Origin: Gigaspora rosea
Taxonomy: Eukaryota > Glomeromycota > Glomeromycetes > Diversisporales > Gigasporaceae
Assembly: GCA_003550325.1 (NCBI GenBank)
Contig: QKWP01000045.1
Coordinates: 230,828 to 294,827, forward strand
DNA length: 64,000 nt
Direction of reading: 5' to 3'
The notes below the pieces were generated by a model. The model saw only the letters and a list, made by a program, of their open reading frames with translations. It was not told the origin of the DNA and did no database searches. The position numbers and the translations under genes were made by a program. Position 1 is the first letter of the stretch. Each line of letters opens with the position of its first letter. Shown piece after piece: positions 11,136 to 22,449 of this stretch.

Positions 11136-11179
11136 GGATCGACCCCGGCTCATGATTTTCCCATCGTTCCGTATCGCTA
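11136..11179 (+). mobile_element. hAT-D copy, right terminus of the split element
   Basis: It starts with the GGATCGAC target duplication and continues CCCGGCTCATGATTTTCCC to GTATCGCTA, the expected right end of hAT-D. It belongs with 5850-6066. Confidence 0.75.
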
Positions 11180-12920
11180 CCAATTGATATTAACTACTTT
11201 TTTTAGGTTTATATTATCACTACTATTTTTAGATAATTATATTCTGAACTATTTTTGATACTACTTTAATTTTTTTAAATTTATGCCTGATGTAGTGATC
11301 AGAGATTAAGACATTAAGTTGCGCTGTTATCTCCGTTGGGGAACACCAGGAGAGCATGATGGAAGTGGCAATCAAGTAGACAGTTTTATTAATAGAGATG
11401 ATTTATTAGAATTATCTTGTTTGAGAAGTGTTCAAAGAGCATACAACTTTATCTTTATTAAAGCCATTAGGTTTTTAAATACATTAAAGATCATACTAAC
11501 AGATCTTAAATTAATACAATTTCATAACTCCAAACCATCATCTTTATATCGTAATAATCAGAGTTGACAATAGACACTACTATTAAAAAATTTTTTTTGT
11601 TATTATTAAAGTTTATTTTTAATTAAAAATTTATTAACCGTTAAATATAGTTTTTATATGATTTATTAAAATATAACAGATAATTAAATACCAATAATTT
11701 TTTTAAAAATTTTTAATAATAATTAAAATTTTTTTCAAATTGGTCAAACTGGTCTATTTGTCAACTCTGGTAATTACGTAACTACGTTCTATAACAGATA
11801 AATAGTCATTAAACCACGCAAAGTTAATTTTTCGTTTTGCATTACATGGATTTCAAAAATTCCGGATGATCGGATTTTTTTTATTATTATTAATTTAAGT
11901 TAAACCCATTAAAGCAACTGCAAAAGTATTTTGCGTTTTGCATTAAATGAGATCTGATACTTGAATCGATTGATCGACCTTTTTTTTTTATGTCGGTCGG
12001 ATGACTCAGGTAATTAGTGCTTCCATCGTGTGAAATCATATAAAAGAGACTGAAAAAAAAATGCTAAAAATAAAAATCGACAATTGGCACCTAAAAAAAG
12101 AATTGAAAATGGAAAAAATGGTCGGCGGTTAATAAAAAACAAACAATCAAGAGTGGCTTATCATTAATTTAATTGTCATTCAGAAATTAAGATTTTCATA
12201 ATCAGGTAATTATAATATGGGCGAAAATAACCAGTTGAAACACTATAATTATTAAAATTTGTTGATTTAATGATAAAGTGAACAAATTAATATAAGCGTA
12301 TAAAAATTTATAAGCAATCAGGCACATAATCATGTATATAATCAATAACCATGTTATATAGATACAAAGATTCATAAGCGATTCATAAACTATCATAATC
12401 GGGCTTATAATTTCACTTTTTAGCCACAATAAACATCCAATGCAACATAAAATGGTTGGTTCAAATTTTATTTAACCTCATAACTCATATTAAATAATCG
12501 TTGAAACTGGAAATTTTCGTCCATATGCTCAGGATAATCCTGGCATTGATATATTTAATATTTAGAGATTCTTAAAATTATTATATTGGTCAAACGAGAA
12601 AATGATAAGCATGGAATTTTTCATCAAAATAAGGGCTATTTTTAAATTATTCAAAAATAAATGAAGCTTAAATAATCTAATTGTGGATAGTAAATGAGTA
12701 TTATAATAGTAATTTCAGTAAATTATCATGAAAGTCAATTTACTCAGAAAAAAAAGTTATTCTATAAAAAAAATTGCCAGTACCTGATAATGTCAAAAAA
12801 CATAAAATCTAAGAATACATACGTACATAAATACGTGAATTATAAGGAAAAATTTTATAGAAAATTTTAAAATCGTGTTCATTAATACAGCATTTTATTC
12901 AAATTTTAATGTATAGTCAA
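11180..12920. other. Gene-free interval upstream of the peptidase
   Basis: No convincing gene. An 82-codon open frame at 11319-11567 has no recognisable motif. The rest is AT-rich with homopolymer runs. The last 150 bp contain AT-rich promoter-like sequence but no clear TATA element. Confidence 0.4.
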
Positions 12921-12922
12921 AC

Positions 12923-15292
12923 ATGAAAATAATTCAACTTTGTTCAATAGTTAATATATACCTTATACTTTTTGTTGTATCACTGATTGATGCAAAACTT
13001 CAATGTGATGAAGTATCTAGAGCATTCAAAAAAAAAGGATCAGTAGATTACAACGTTGCTAAGAAATGTCTTGAAAGTTTTCCTTTTAATGCTGAATATG
13101 CTACCAAAGTAAGTATCAATATTTTTGATGATTTTATTTAAAACTTAAATATATTAATTTTTTTTTTTTAAACTAAAGAATATTGACGCAGCGTTACACA
13201 CCTTGTCACATTATTATGTTTTCTTTGATCGAGCCAAAGAAAAATCACCAAGTGGATTTACTTATCAACCTGTGGACCTAGAAAGAGAATTAACATCATT
13301 GCGTAATAAATTTTTAAATCAGATTATGACTTTCTTGTATGTTCATTATAAATAAGTACGCACTTAAATTTTAAAATTTATGAAAACAATATTAACGTAA
13401 AATTTTAAATTAACTAGACGGCTTTACGAAATCCACTTTTTAAATTAAAAGATGGTCATACAAGAATTAATAATATTTGTTATCATCATTTTATTTATGA
13501 TCAAAAATTATCATTATATTCTGTAATTACGACCGATAAAAAAGGAAAGAAAAAACAGGTAAAATAATTTTATATATTAGCATTATTTATGTATACAAAT
13601 ATTAACACAATATTATTATATGATTAATTGTTTAATCGAACATGACAGATTATTAAGGTAATTATATAGTTAGTTTATATGGTTTATTAATATATAACAA
13701 ATAAATATCATTATGCATGTAATTCATGATATAAGAGACCTTTATTATAAAAAATATCAGTCTATTTCTAAATTTATAAATTTTTCTTATGGATGCTAAA
13801 TCTCTTATGTCAAGTATTACTATTGTATTAACGTTTATTAATATTAATTGTATTACCAAAAATATTTTTATTTTATCAAAAGGTTTTCAACGATAAATTA
13901 GATCCATCAAATAATGATTGTGAAGTTACTGAAATTGAAGGAAAGCCTGCATTACAAACGATAATTGATTTTGCAAGTGATAGAATTGCATATTCAAAAG
14001 ATTTAGGCGTTCGATTTAATATGGCTCTGGCTCCTAGTTTAAATGTTTTTTCACAACAATTCACTTTACGAGGAGATCTTCCTGAAACTTCTAGTATTAA
14101 ATATAATTTATCATGTCCAAAAAATAAATCTTCAACTATAGAAAGAAAATGGAGTGTCACATATGAAGATAAATTTATTTTTGCTTTTGATAACTTTTGT
14201 TTCAATATAAATAATATTACTGCTTTATCATTTAATGATAATTTTGCGTCAAGTGGTAAAGTTACAAAGTCAGCACCAAGTGATATATTTGAAACGTTGA
14301 AATCAAGCAGTGAAAATCAGAAAATTGCACATGCAAAAAAGTAGCTAAAAATTTTTACTTATTAGATGACGGAAAAATCAAAGTCGGTGTTGCAATAATT
14401 AATGAAGAGAGACAAGATCTTATTGATGCACTAAAAGATGGATTTCAAAAATTAAAAAGGAAAGGTGCAAAAAAGGTAAGAATTAAATAACTGTATATTA
14501 AACTTGTGTTTATATACTATATTTACCTTTGTAATTATTTCATATTTTTGACAGCTTATTTTAGATATGTCAAATAATGCTGGCGGAGATATTTCATTAC
14601 CACTATTCTTGACTTCATTGCTACTTTCATCAAAACAGCCAAACTCATTTCCAACGGACATAATAATTCAAAATTTTACTGTTTCAAAAATAGAAAAAAA
14701 TTTTAATTCAAAAGGCCCTAATGACTATGATTTATATAGTCCGAACTTTTATTTGTCATTTCCTTCTGGTAACCCTTTTAAAAATGCTAGTGAGTTTATA
14801 GGATCTCGAAAAAAACGAACTTCTAACTTGTACCTTAATGCTTTGTCACCTAATGAAGAAAAATTACTCAATAATACCTCCTCTTTTTCATGGACTAGTG
14901 ATGATATCATTATCTTAACTAATGGATTTTGTGCATCAGCATGTGCGGTATTAACCTTATTTTTTTCTGAAGTTCATAAAGTTAAAACAATTGCTGTTGG
15001 TGGTCTTCTTGACACTCAGATGTCATTTTCCACTTTTCCCGGTGGAGAGATTACATCAAGTAATCTTATAATGGAATTTGCTGGTGATAATTTTACTAAT
15101 CTTCCGGTTGCAAATGCGCTTTTACTTACTATAAGAGAATCTTATGATATGGACATAAATGGTACCGTAAAAGACGTATTAGAGTATTCATATAAACCTG
15201 CCAATTATAGACTTTATTATGATGAGAAAAATGCTAGGGATCCTAGCTTATTATGGCTCGAAGCTGCTAAAATTTTAAACAACAAGGCTTAG
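12923..15292 (+). CDS. Secreted S41-family peptidase, five exons, two frame breaks
   Basis: Predicted exons are 12923-13108, 13179-13336, 13418-13558, 13883-14475 and 14555-15292, all with GT-AG introns; together about 605 residues. The N-terminus MKIIQLCSIVNIYLILFVVS is a signal peptide, so the product should enter the secretory pathway. Family landmarks in order: KLKDGHTRIN (exon 3), a DPSNNDCEVTEIEGKPALQ stretch resembling a PDZ-like region, GAKK-LILDMSNNAGGD (strand before the active site) and NGFCASACAVLTLFFSE, where the Ser after CA is the likely nucleophile. This matches the fungal CPAF/ustP-like S41 peptidases expanded in mycorrhizal fungi. Two single-base losses in homopolymers break the frame: a T run at about 13310-13318 (exon 2, before SDYDFL) and an A run at about 14334-14340 (exon 4, before VAKNFYLLDD). 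Intron phases agree only if each is one base longer, so this may be a recent pseudogene or consensus error. The substrate is unknown. Confidence 0.85.
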
Positions 15293-15299
15293 TTTTTTT

Positions 15300-15535
15300 G
15301 TTTTTTTTTCTTTGTAATGATAGACAAATTTTTAATTCTGTAATTGACTATTAATTTAATTAATTAACAATCGTACGTCTTCAAAAAGAATATAATAGAT
15401 AAGACATTATTTAAATTATGTTTATTAATTGCAAAATTATATCATTTTAAGTTAATGAAATCTATCCTAACCCGATAGAATATATATATATATATTTAAA
15501 AAAAAAACATATACGAATAAAGATAAATAATTCAG
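15300..15535. other. Peptidase 3' flank
   Basis: AT-rich sequence with T runs directly after the stop codon, a possible 3' UTR. A (TA)n tract lies at about 15481-15500. Nothing else was recognised. Confidence 0.35.
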
Positions 15536-15538
15536 TTA

Positions 15539-15626
15539 GGGAAGTGCCGTTTATTACGTAATTTATTTTTATTAGGAGGTCATACCCCTCCCCCCTCTCG
15601 AAATTACGTAATAAACGGCACTTCCC
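15539..15626. mobile_element. PIF/Harbinger-type MITE, 88 bp
   Basis: Perfect inverted ends GGGAAGTGCCGTTTATTACG continuing to TAATTT (26-27 bp) bracket a 36-bp loop that includes a C-rich run. TTA flanks both sides (15536-15538 and 15627-15629), the 3-bp target duplication typical of PIF/Harbinger. The absence of any mismatch between the arms implies a young insertion. Confidence 0.88.
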
Positions 15627-15910
15627 TTATACAATGAAATGTGTACATTCTAGTGAATTGCCTATATTTAACGCGATACCTGAAGTTATATAGTAAGAGA
15701 ATTAATGACTAAACGAGAAATTTCCCAATGACGATAAGATATGAGTAAAATTTATTGTATAATATAGTAGTCAATCTCATTGAAATGTGTACATGTAAAA
15801 AAGTCTAGCTAATAACACATAATACTAAACGCAATATATTATTGCAAAAGTTAAATTTGAATTAAATGTTGTGCACTTAAAAATTGCTCTGTTCTGATAA
15901 AGAATCATAG

Positions 15911-16353
15911 TTGCTTAATAAGCATATGAGAGAAAATAAAGATACTTATCTGAATAAAGCAGCATCAAAACCCATGAATTGTTATGATGAAAGAATTGAA
16001 TTTGTTCAAAATATTATAGATTCAGAAATTGTTATTCATCAGCCAGAAAAGAAGTATCATTGGATCCAGAAGTCCTGTTATACAGCAAAGCCTATGGGAA
16101 AAGAATAAATATCAGTAACAGCAGGAAAATTAAACCATACAAAGTGGGTCGCTTAAAGTCAGGTACATCACCCGGATCCGTCCGAACAAAAAACAAAGCG
16201 AGACGGCAAAGACAAAAACACGAAAAATACAAAAATCGGCCATCTAAACGATTTGATCCACTAAATAAAAGTATTGGAAATGCGATTTTACTATATATAA
16301 CCAATCCTCTCTATCCTTCATCTAACCCTAACCATAATATCAATCGATTTTAA
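15911..16353 (+). pseudogene. Unrecognised degenerate coding remnant
   Basis: Two overlapping frames look more gene-like than their surroundings. The first (15911-16108) contains YDERIEFVQNIIDSEIVIHQ and YHWIQKSCYTAKP. The second (16060-16353) continues with VGRLKSGTSPGSVRTKNKAR and a Lys/Arg-rich tail. The overlap suggests one ancestral frame with a frameshift near 16080-16110. Base composition here is less AT-rich than the flanks. No family is recognised. Confidence 0.3.
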
Positions 16354-16359
16354 TTAAAA

Positions 16360-18390
16360 AATCGGAAAAATCATGAAGTACCTGCTTTAAACAACCCCAT
16401 ACAAAGAAAGCAGAGATATTATTTATCTTGACTATATGTAACGGTAATAGGAGGCAAAAAGGAAACCTTTAAGAAAGAGTATTTATCTGCTAAGAGACTA
16501 TCAACATTACCTTATCTTAGGTTTCTGATGAATATTCTAAGTAATATACCCATTGTACAAATTCCGAAAAGACAAGAATCTACAGAAAAACCATCGGACG
16601 AACTGATTTAAGAGAACCGGTGATAAAGAAAATTAGTTGGCAAAAGTAAAAGGACTAAACAACGGGTGTAAATCCAGGATACTTATCCACTGATAAGAAC
16701 CCAGCAAACAGTCGCTCATCCAAGATAAACAAATTCGTTTTAATACCCGTGTACTATCATGATCTAATCGATTTTACTTAAGCTTTAAACGGGTCACCAA
16801 ATCGTGTGTTAACACAAGGCATTCGATTTTATGTACTAAAATGAGCGGCAAAAGTACCGTCAAACATACTAGTAAGTCATCTAGCATCAATATTTAATAA
16901 TTGAATTCGGATTTGTCCAGATTCAGATTATTTACAGAGTAGCATCCAGGTTTAATCCGAATGGCTCCTAAAAATAGGATCGAAGCACTACCAATATTAA
17001 CTCTTAAAAGTAATTTATGCCACAATAAAACTACTGTATATTAATTTTAACTTATTAACAAAAACCAATAATGTTAGTTATTAAGCCTAGAGTACTGGAC
17101 TGACCTTTCAGGACGACAGTCACTGGTCGAAGGTTGGCCTTTATGACTACAGCCTAGTTGTTAAACACATAATGGAACAAACGCAAAAAAAAGGTAGAAA
17201 TTGCGAAACCGTTGCGTAGAAGGGAAAATATTAGTATACGTTTTTCATAGTTATCATACAGAAAATGAGAGACAAAGCAAAAACTTGATATTGCGGTATT
17301 TAGATGGATTAGCTGATTTCGGAATCAAACTGTCTTAATTCATACCATAATTTGCTGTAAAAAATTTTGTTAAAAAGCTTGTTAAAACGCAGTATTGGGG
17401 TGTTCGATGCGCTATGTAAGACAAAACTATATGTGGTACTGTATCATGCAATTACCAGAGATTTTCCGTGTAACAATAGTGAGTATATTGCATTTGGTGA
17501 CGTTTGTATAACTCGTAAAAATCCATGCTTCTCTAGGTTTAATCAAATGTACAGCTTTAACGACACCACAAAGTGAAACTCCAAGAAGATTAATAATAAT
17601 AAGTACCTATGAACCGAACTACAGGAGCGAAATTTGCATTTGCCAATCAAAGTTTATCAATTTATTTAAAAACTTTACTAATAAAAATGTAATTAAAATG
17701 TTTTTTTTTTTAAAAAAAATAAATTCTACATATGTAATGTAAAACTTCTAGCGTGAATCGATTTGTATTGAAGTTTTTAACCTGTGCATCTCAAAAATGG
17801 GACACATTTTTATATATAGAATGTTTCGATTAGTTAATCATGGAAAAGTCTGTATTATTAGAATTTTATATGAATTTTATATGATATCACATATAGATTT
17901 GACTTTTATAGTGTAACGAATACACCGCAGTATGGTAGTATGGTCTGAAGTTAATTCGTATTGGAATTAACTCTATCAAAATTTACTGTAAAAAAATTTT
18001 TGTAATGGGGTCCGTATATTGATCTACATACTGCATAAATTGTGTTCTTGATATATAAATAACCTACAAACCATAACTATATCAAAAAGGTAACTAAAAA
18101 TATCAAAAGCATAACTTTTTTAACCGCTTTAAGGACCCTTCTTATTTGGAAGTATGTTAAAACAAAGCAATTAAAATTAGGGCTAGGGCCATTCAGAGCC
18201 TAGATTTAGGCAAGGTTTACAGGTAAAATAGTTTTCCCGATATTTTTATTAGTGCTCCAAGGTTTGATTTGTTTCTTGTATTTTTGGTTTTTTTTGCTTT
18301 GTTTTCGATTGGTTAATTTATGTGATCTCTTGATTTGTAAGTAGATCTCCCGAATAAGGAAATTTGAATAAAATTGGTTCGGTGTCATGC
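16360..18390. other. Gene-poor interval of mixed composition
   Basis: Bases 16380-17580 are noticeably richer in GC than the rest and contain scattered short frames (a 69-codon frame at 17367-17576), but no family or splice structure could be supported. A mitochondrial or gene-derived origin was considered and could not be shown. At 18000-18060 the sequence GATCTACATACTGCATAAA is related to 10827-10850 beside hAT-B. Confidence 0.35.
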
Positions 18391-18394
18391 TCTA

Positions 18395-18815
18395 ATTTTT
18401 CTTTTACCAGTACGATCACATGGAATGTGCAACATGAAGTGTGGAGGGATGGTATCGTTCAATTTTTTTGATGTCCGCTATGCTGATTTTTATTGCAAAA
18501 ACCTTTTTTGTTAGGAGTAAAGATTTTCATTTATTCATTTTTGGAAAGAGTTAAGATTTTTGCATATAACCTCGCATGTAGATCACGCTTTATGATGCAA
18601 AGCTGATTATTAATTATATATGATGCAGCTGACGGAATGATTAATGGTATAGTTCAAGATGGTGGGAACATTTATTCGTTGATTTATGTGTGGTTTAATA
18701 ATCTATGTTTTGGATGATGCGCATTGATGTATTTTGTGGTTATCGCATGCTATTGTAAATTTTTGGAATTACCAGTACGATCACGTTTCATGCGTAACAT
18801 GAAATGTGATAAGGA
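18395..18815 (-). repeat. Inverted copies of the CATGTGATCGTA repeat
   Basis: ACCAGTACGATCACATGGAA (18408) and ACCAGTACGATCACGTTTCA (18770) head two copies of the repeat seen at 8150-8400 on the opposite strand, including the TTTCATTTATTCATTTTTGG segment at 18527. This shows the repeat is dispersed and not private to hAT-A. Confidence 0.6.
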
Positions 18816-19109
18816 TTTCATTTATGAATTGAATTTCTAATAGATAATTTCATTGTCACTTGTGTAACTATTAAGGTGGGAGAGCGTATACATTTTACCA
18901 ATTTAACTCTAATAGTTACTAGGAGATATGTTTCTGATTTACTCGAATAAAGGTCTCTTCAGCACTACACTAGCTTACTTCCTTTATTTTTCTTTAAGTA
19001 AAATCGAAGGAAACTTCTCTTCTTGTATTCTATTGTATTGTATTGGTTCTATTGTATTGGATCGTGGTCTCTCTTTATTGAAGTCAAATTCATTCGTTTA
19101 TATACATTT

Positions 19110-19275
19110 GAATTAATTAGTGGACACGATAACGTGCTAATTGGCACGGTAACGTGTTGTTTGACACGCTACGTGCTAGTATAACTAAACCTAGCAAGTT
19201 AACGTGCTATCGAGAATATTCGAAATTTGCGCCCCTTAACACGTATACGTGTTAACACGTTAACGTGTTATGAAG
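19110..19275. repeat. AACGTGCTA / CACGTTAACGTG motif cluster
   Basis: Repeated short motifs occur: ACGATAACGTGCTAATTGGC, CACGGTAACGTGTTG, CACGCTACGTGCTAG and a palindromic end TTAACACGTTAACGTGTTA. The density and palindromy resemble the motif-rich ends of the hAT-like elements elsewhere, but no partner end or target duplication was found. Confidence 0.5.
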
Positions 19276-19279
19276 ATTT

Positions 19280-20030
19280 TACAAAAAGGGGGTTATATGT
19301 CTATCATCAAGTTTACACGGATTTTGACTAACATTTAATGAAATATATCTATACTAAATAAAGAGAAGATCTATCTACAGGGGTAAACTAATCGGGAAAT
19401 TCAAATCTTCAAATGTCACAATTTCGAATTGTGACACTTGTCATTTAAAGTAAAGATGTTTCAAATGCTGATCATTAATTGTGGCAGATTATAATAAAAT
19501 CCAGATTAAAATGAAATTATAGTAAAAAATCTCAACTAAATTTTTTGGGGTGTATTTTTTAGGGTTAGGGGTTTAGGGTTAGGGTTAGTTTTAAAAAAAA
19601 TTATAATAAACAAGTATTAGTGGGTTTTAGAAGGCTAGCAGGTTAAGTAGAAAATGTAGTTTTCATTTTAAATTATGATTTGTAACATTAATTACGATAT
19701 TCTTTATTATTTTAAAACTTTAACAGGTAATTATTACAACAGTATTTTGAATTTGTGACTATTACTATGGCATCAACTGTCAAGGGTTTGTCAGGCATCA
19801 AGGGTTTCATCAAATGTCAAGGGTTTTGTCAGATGCAATTATGACAAAACCTTTTATCATCACAAAAATAATTGCATTAGGCATTATTAATCTAGTCATT
19901 GTTTTTCATTAAAGGTAGATTAAAAATTAAAGTTAGTACAATTTATAAAAAAAACTTTTTGGTGAAATATTTTGGTAACCAATAATCTTGTATTTCTATG
20001 AACAAAAATGTTTATAAATAGCATATGTGT
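19280..20030. other. Gene-free interval with telomere-like tract
   Basis: It includes a short interstitial telomere-like run at about 19560-19590 (TTAGGGTTAGGGGTTTAGGG and a following TTAGGGTTAG). At 19770-19850 a CATCAAGGGTTT / GTCAAGGGTTTTGTCAG(G/A) motif repeats about three times. No genes. Confidence 0.5.
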
Positions 20031-20031
20031 C

Positions 20032-21435
20032 TGAAAATAAGCTACCTTTTTTGTGCAAAAGAATACAAAAAATCAGGAGTAGCTTTTTTTAGGTAAAAGA
20101 GGTTATTTACTAATCGCAAGTAGTTATTATATAATAAAGTCAAAATTTTACTATATAAATCGATTATATGTACTTAAGTAAATATGTTTAGAAGATCAAA
20201 ATACATATTCTTCAAAATTTTATACAAATTAGAAACTTTTTATTATTTAATATTTAATTTTATGTTTGTTAATATATTTTTTTTAACAAAATTTTAATTT
20301 TTATTAAATAAAATTACTTTTATATAAGTTAAATAAATTTTATATAAATTCTATATTAAAAAATTAACTTAGATAATTTTTAAATAATATTCTATCTAAT
20401 AATTATGTAAAGTTGCTGATTTATAAAAAATGTACTTGCTGATATACGTGGGTAATTCCAATATAGTTACACGTGACTGTTAACCAATAATATATCGAAT
20501 TTAGCAAATGATATTTCTAATTTATTATTACTAAAGACCAAGGCACAGTCTCATGAAATTAGGCATGTGTTTGTGAATAAATGTAACGGATTAAAATAAA
20601 ATCATATTAAAATTAAATATGGGTGAATCAATAGAAATCAAGCAAATTTTTTATAAAGATTTAAATCAAAATAATTTAATAAAACTTAATAAATTTGATA
20701 AAACTTTTTTAAATCAATTCTATAAGTTTATAAAATTAGTTTTTAAAAAAAGTTATTAAATTTTGATAAAAATTTTTAAATTAATTCTATAAGTTTATAA
20801 AATTAATTTCTAAAAAAGCTATCAAATTTGATATGCTTTTTCTAAGTTATCTTGATTTGAAGCTTCAAAAAAAATTTTATTAAAAAAATTTGCTTGATTT
20901 CTATTGACTCACCACATATGTACAGTATAAAAATTAATTTTTCATTAAACATAAAGATTAAAAGTCAAATAATAAAATGTTTTTCTATTTTCAAAAAGAA
21001 GCTACATCCAAAAATAAGCTACCCCCTGATTTTTTTAAAAAATCTTAAAAAAACTATTAGCAGTTGCTATATATAAAAGTCCAAATTTTACTAAGTAAAT
21101 CTCAAAAGTATTATTAAGTAAAGTTGTTCAGAACATCAAAATACACTTATAGTAAAAGTTTAATATTATTTAGACAACTTTTAAAAATTTAAAAATGAAC
21201 TATATTATGATTTTTATATAACTTTTTGGCCAAAAAAGGTAGCTTAATTTTAAAAACTTATGATAAATTATATGTATTTGATATTCCAAATAAGTTATTT
21301 AAGCAATAATAATTGATTTATATAGTAGAAATTTGGATTTAATTATGTAGCAACTATTGTTGATTGTAAGGTAGCTTATTTTTGTGTCAAACCATTTTTA
21401 AGTTTTCTGACCAAAAGAGGTAGCTTATTTTAGGT
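20032..21435. mobile_element. Possible long-TIR element of the AATAAGCTACC family
   Basis: GAAAATAAGCTACCTTTTTT at the left and, reverse-complemented from the right, TAAAATAAGCTACCTCTTTT form inverted ends about 1.4 kb apart. Internal copies of the motif occur at about 21010, 21236 and 21370, so this may be a nested set instead of one element. The interior is AT-rich and non-coding. Related motifs occur at 49808-49935. Target duplications were not resolved. Confidence 0.4.
20620..20916. mobile_element. Tc1/mariner-type MITE, GGGTGARTCARTAGAAA family
   Basis: The left end TGGGTGAATCAATAGAAATC and the right end (reverse complement) TGTGGTGAGTCAATAGAAAT both continue into CAAGCAAATTTTTT. TA flanks both ends. 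The family shares its terminal GGTGARTCARTA core with elements at 30641-30889 and 51165-51387. Confidence 0.75.
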
Positions 21436-21687
21436 AGTAGTATATTTTCCAAATACATATTGTAATTGTTGGTGAAATAGTATAAATCTGTTAATATTTC
21501 TTTTAAATTTAAAAACTTAAAATTATATTCTATTTTGTAGAGAAATATCTTGTTTAATACAAATATTTGGATATGTTAATTGAACTAAAAAATTTATTAA
21601 AGTATAGTAGCCAATATTTAATATATTTGTAGATTTTTAAGCAATATAGCTAGTTAATCTATTAATAATTTATAATACAATACAGTC

Positions 21688-22434
21688 GAGGATGTGGTAA
21701 ATTAGAGAAGTGGCCAGGTTGTCACCCCTTAGGTGGCAGATCAAAGGTTCAAATTCAACTGACAATGATAACAAAAATCAGGACTGTGTTGTGGTAACTG
21801 TGGCTCAACATTAGTTGAGTGAGAAACCTGTAATCTTGGTTCTACCATTTTTGAATTGGAGCTTGCAGGTGCAATGGTGTGTTATTATACTGAAAAATTC
21901 AAGGAACTGGAAAAACAAAAACCTGTCTGGGAAGTTCCAAGTAAGAAGGTAGATTGACAATCTCTAATAGTGCTATCATAAATAAGGTTGGTACCAGAAT
22001 TGGAATGAATCTTACAAGGGCAAGGAAGGTACCTAGTGGTTCAGAGGGCACTGGACTGCAAGTGTCAGTATTATGCAGATGTGTCAGTTACTGAAAATCC
22101 ATCAACAACTTCAAAATGAAACATGGTTAGTTAAATGGTATGAAATTGCCTGTAGGGTAAAGTAGCCCTAAGGCTGTCTGAAATACAATTGGTGAGGGCT
22201 TTGCATAGATCAGAGGGTTTTGAATAGTTAACATCTGTAGTGGGTTGCAGGTATGGCAGCTAGTGTAGAACCTTTGGGCGGACTACTTGAATTAGATACC
22301 AAATGTGCATGTATGGCTAGTTGTACCCTCGTCTATGTAATTCTATGTAATATAGGTTTATTTGAGTAACTATTTCAATCAATAAAGTGGCCCAGCCCAG
22401 TCAGCCAAGCAAGGCTATTGTTTAAAATAAAAAA
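21688..22434 (+). mobile_element. Long tRNA-derived SINE with 14-bp target duplication
   Basis: The direct repeat AATACAATACAGTC is at 21674-21687 and 22435-22448. The element starts GAGGATGTGGTAAATTAGAG, a tRNA-like head with an A-box-like TAGAGAAGTGG and a B-box-like GGTTCAAATTC about 35 bp later (internal RNA polymerase III promoter). It ends in AAAATAAAAAA. There is no open frame. At 747 bp it is long for a SINE, so the body may be composite. Mobilisation would depend on a LINE supplied in trans. Confidence 0.85.
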
Positions 22435-22449
22435 AATACAATACAGTCA

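Noticed and set aside
16380-17580. Mitochondrial insertion or rRNA fragment
   Set aside because: The composition shift prompted the idea, but no rRNA core or mitochondrial gene motif could be identified.
18900-19120. Retroelement terminal repeat
   Set aside because: A poly(A)-signal-like AATAAAGG and T-rich tracts are suggestive, but no ends, partner copy or internal region were found.
21688-21770. Stand-alone tRNA gene
   Set aside because: A- and B-box-like motifs are present, but no cloverleaf with a matching acceptor stem; it is the head of a SINE with target duplications.
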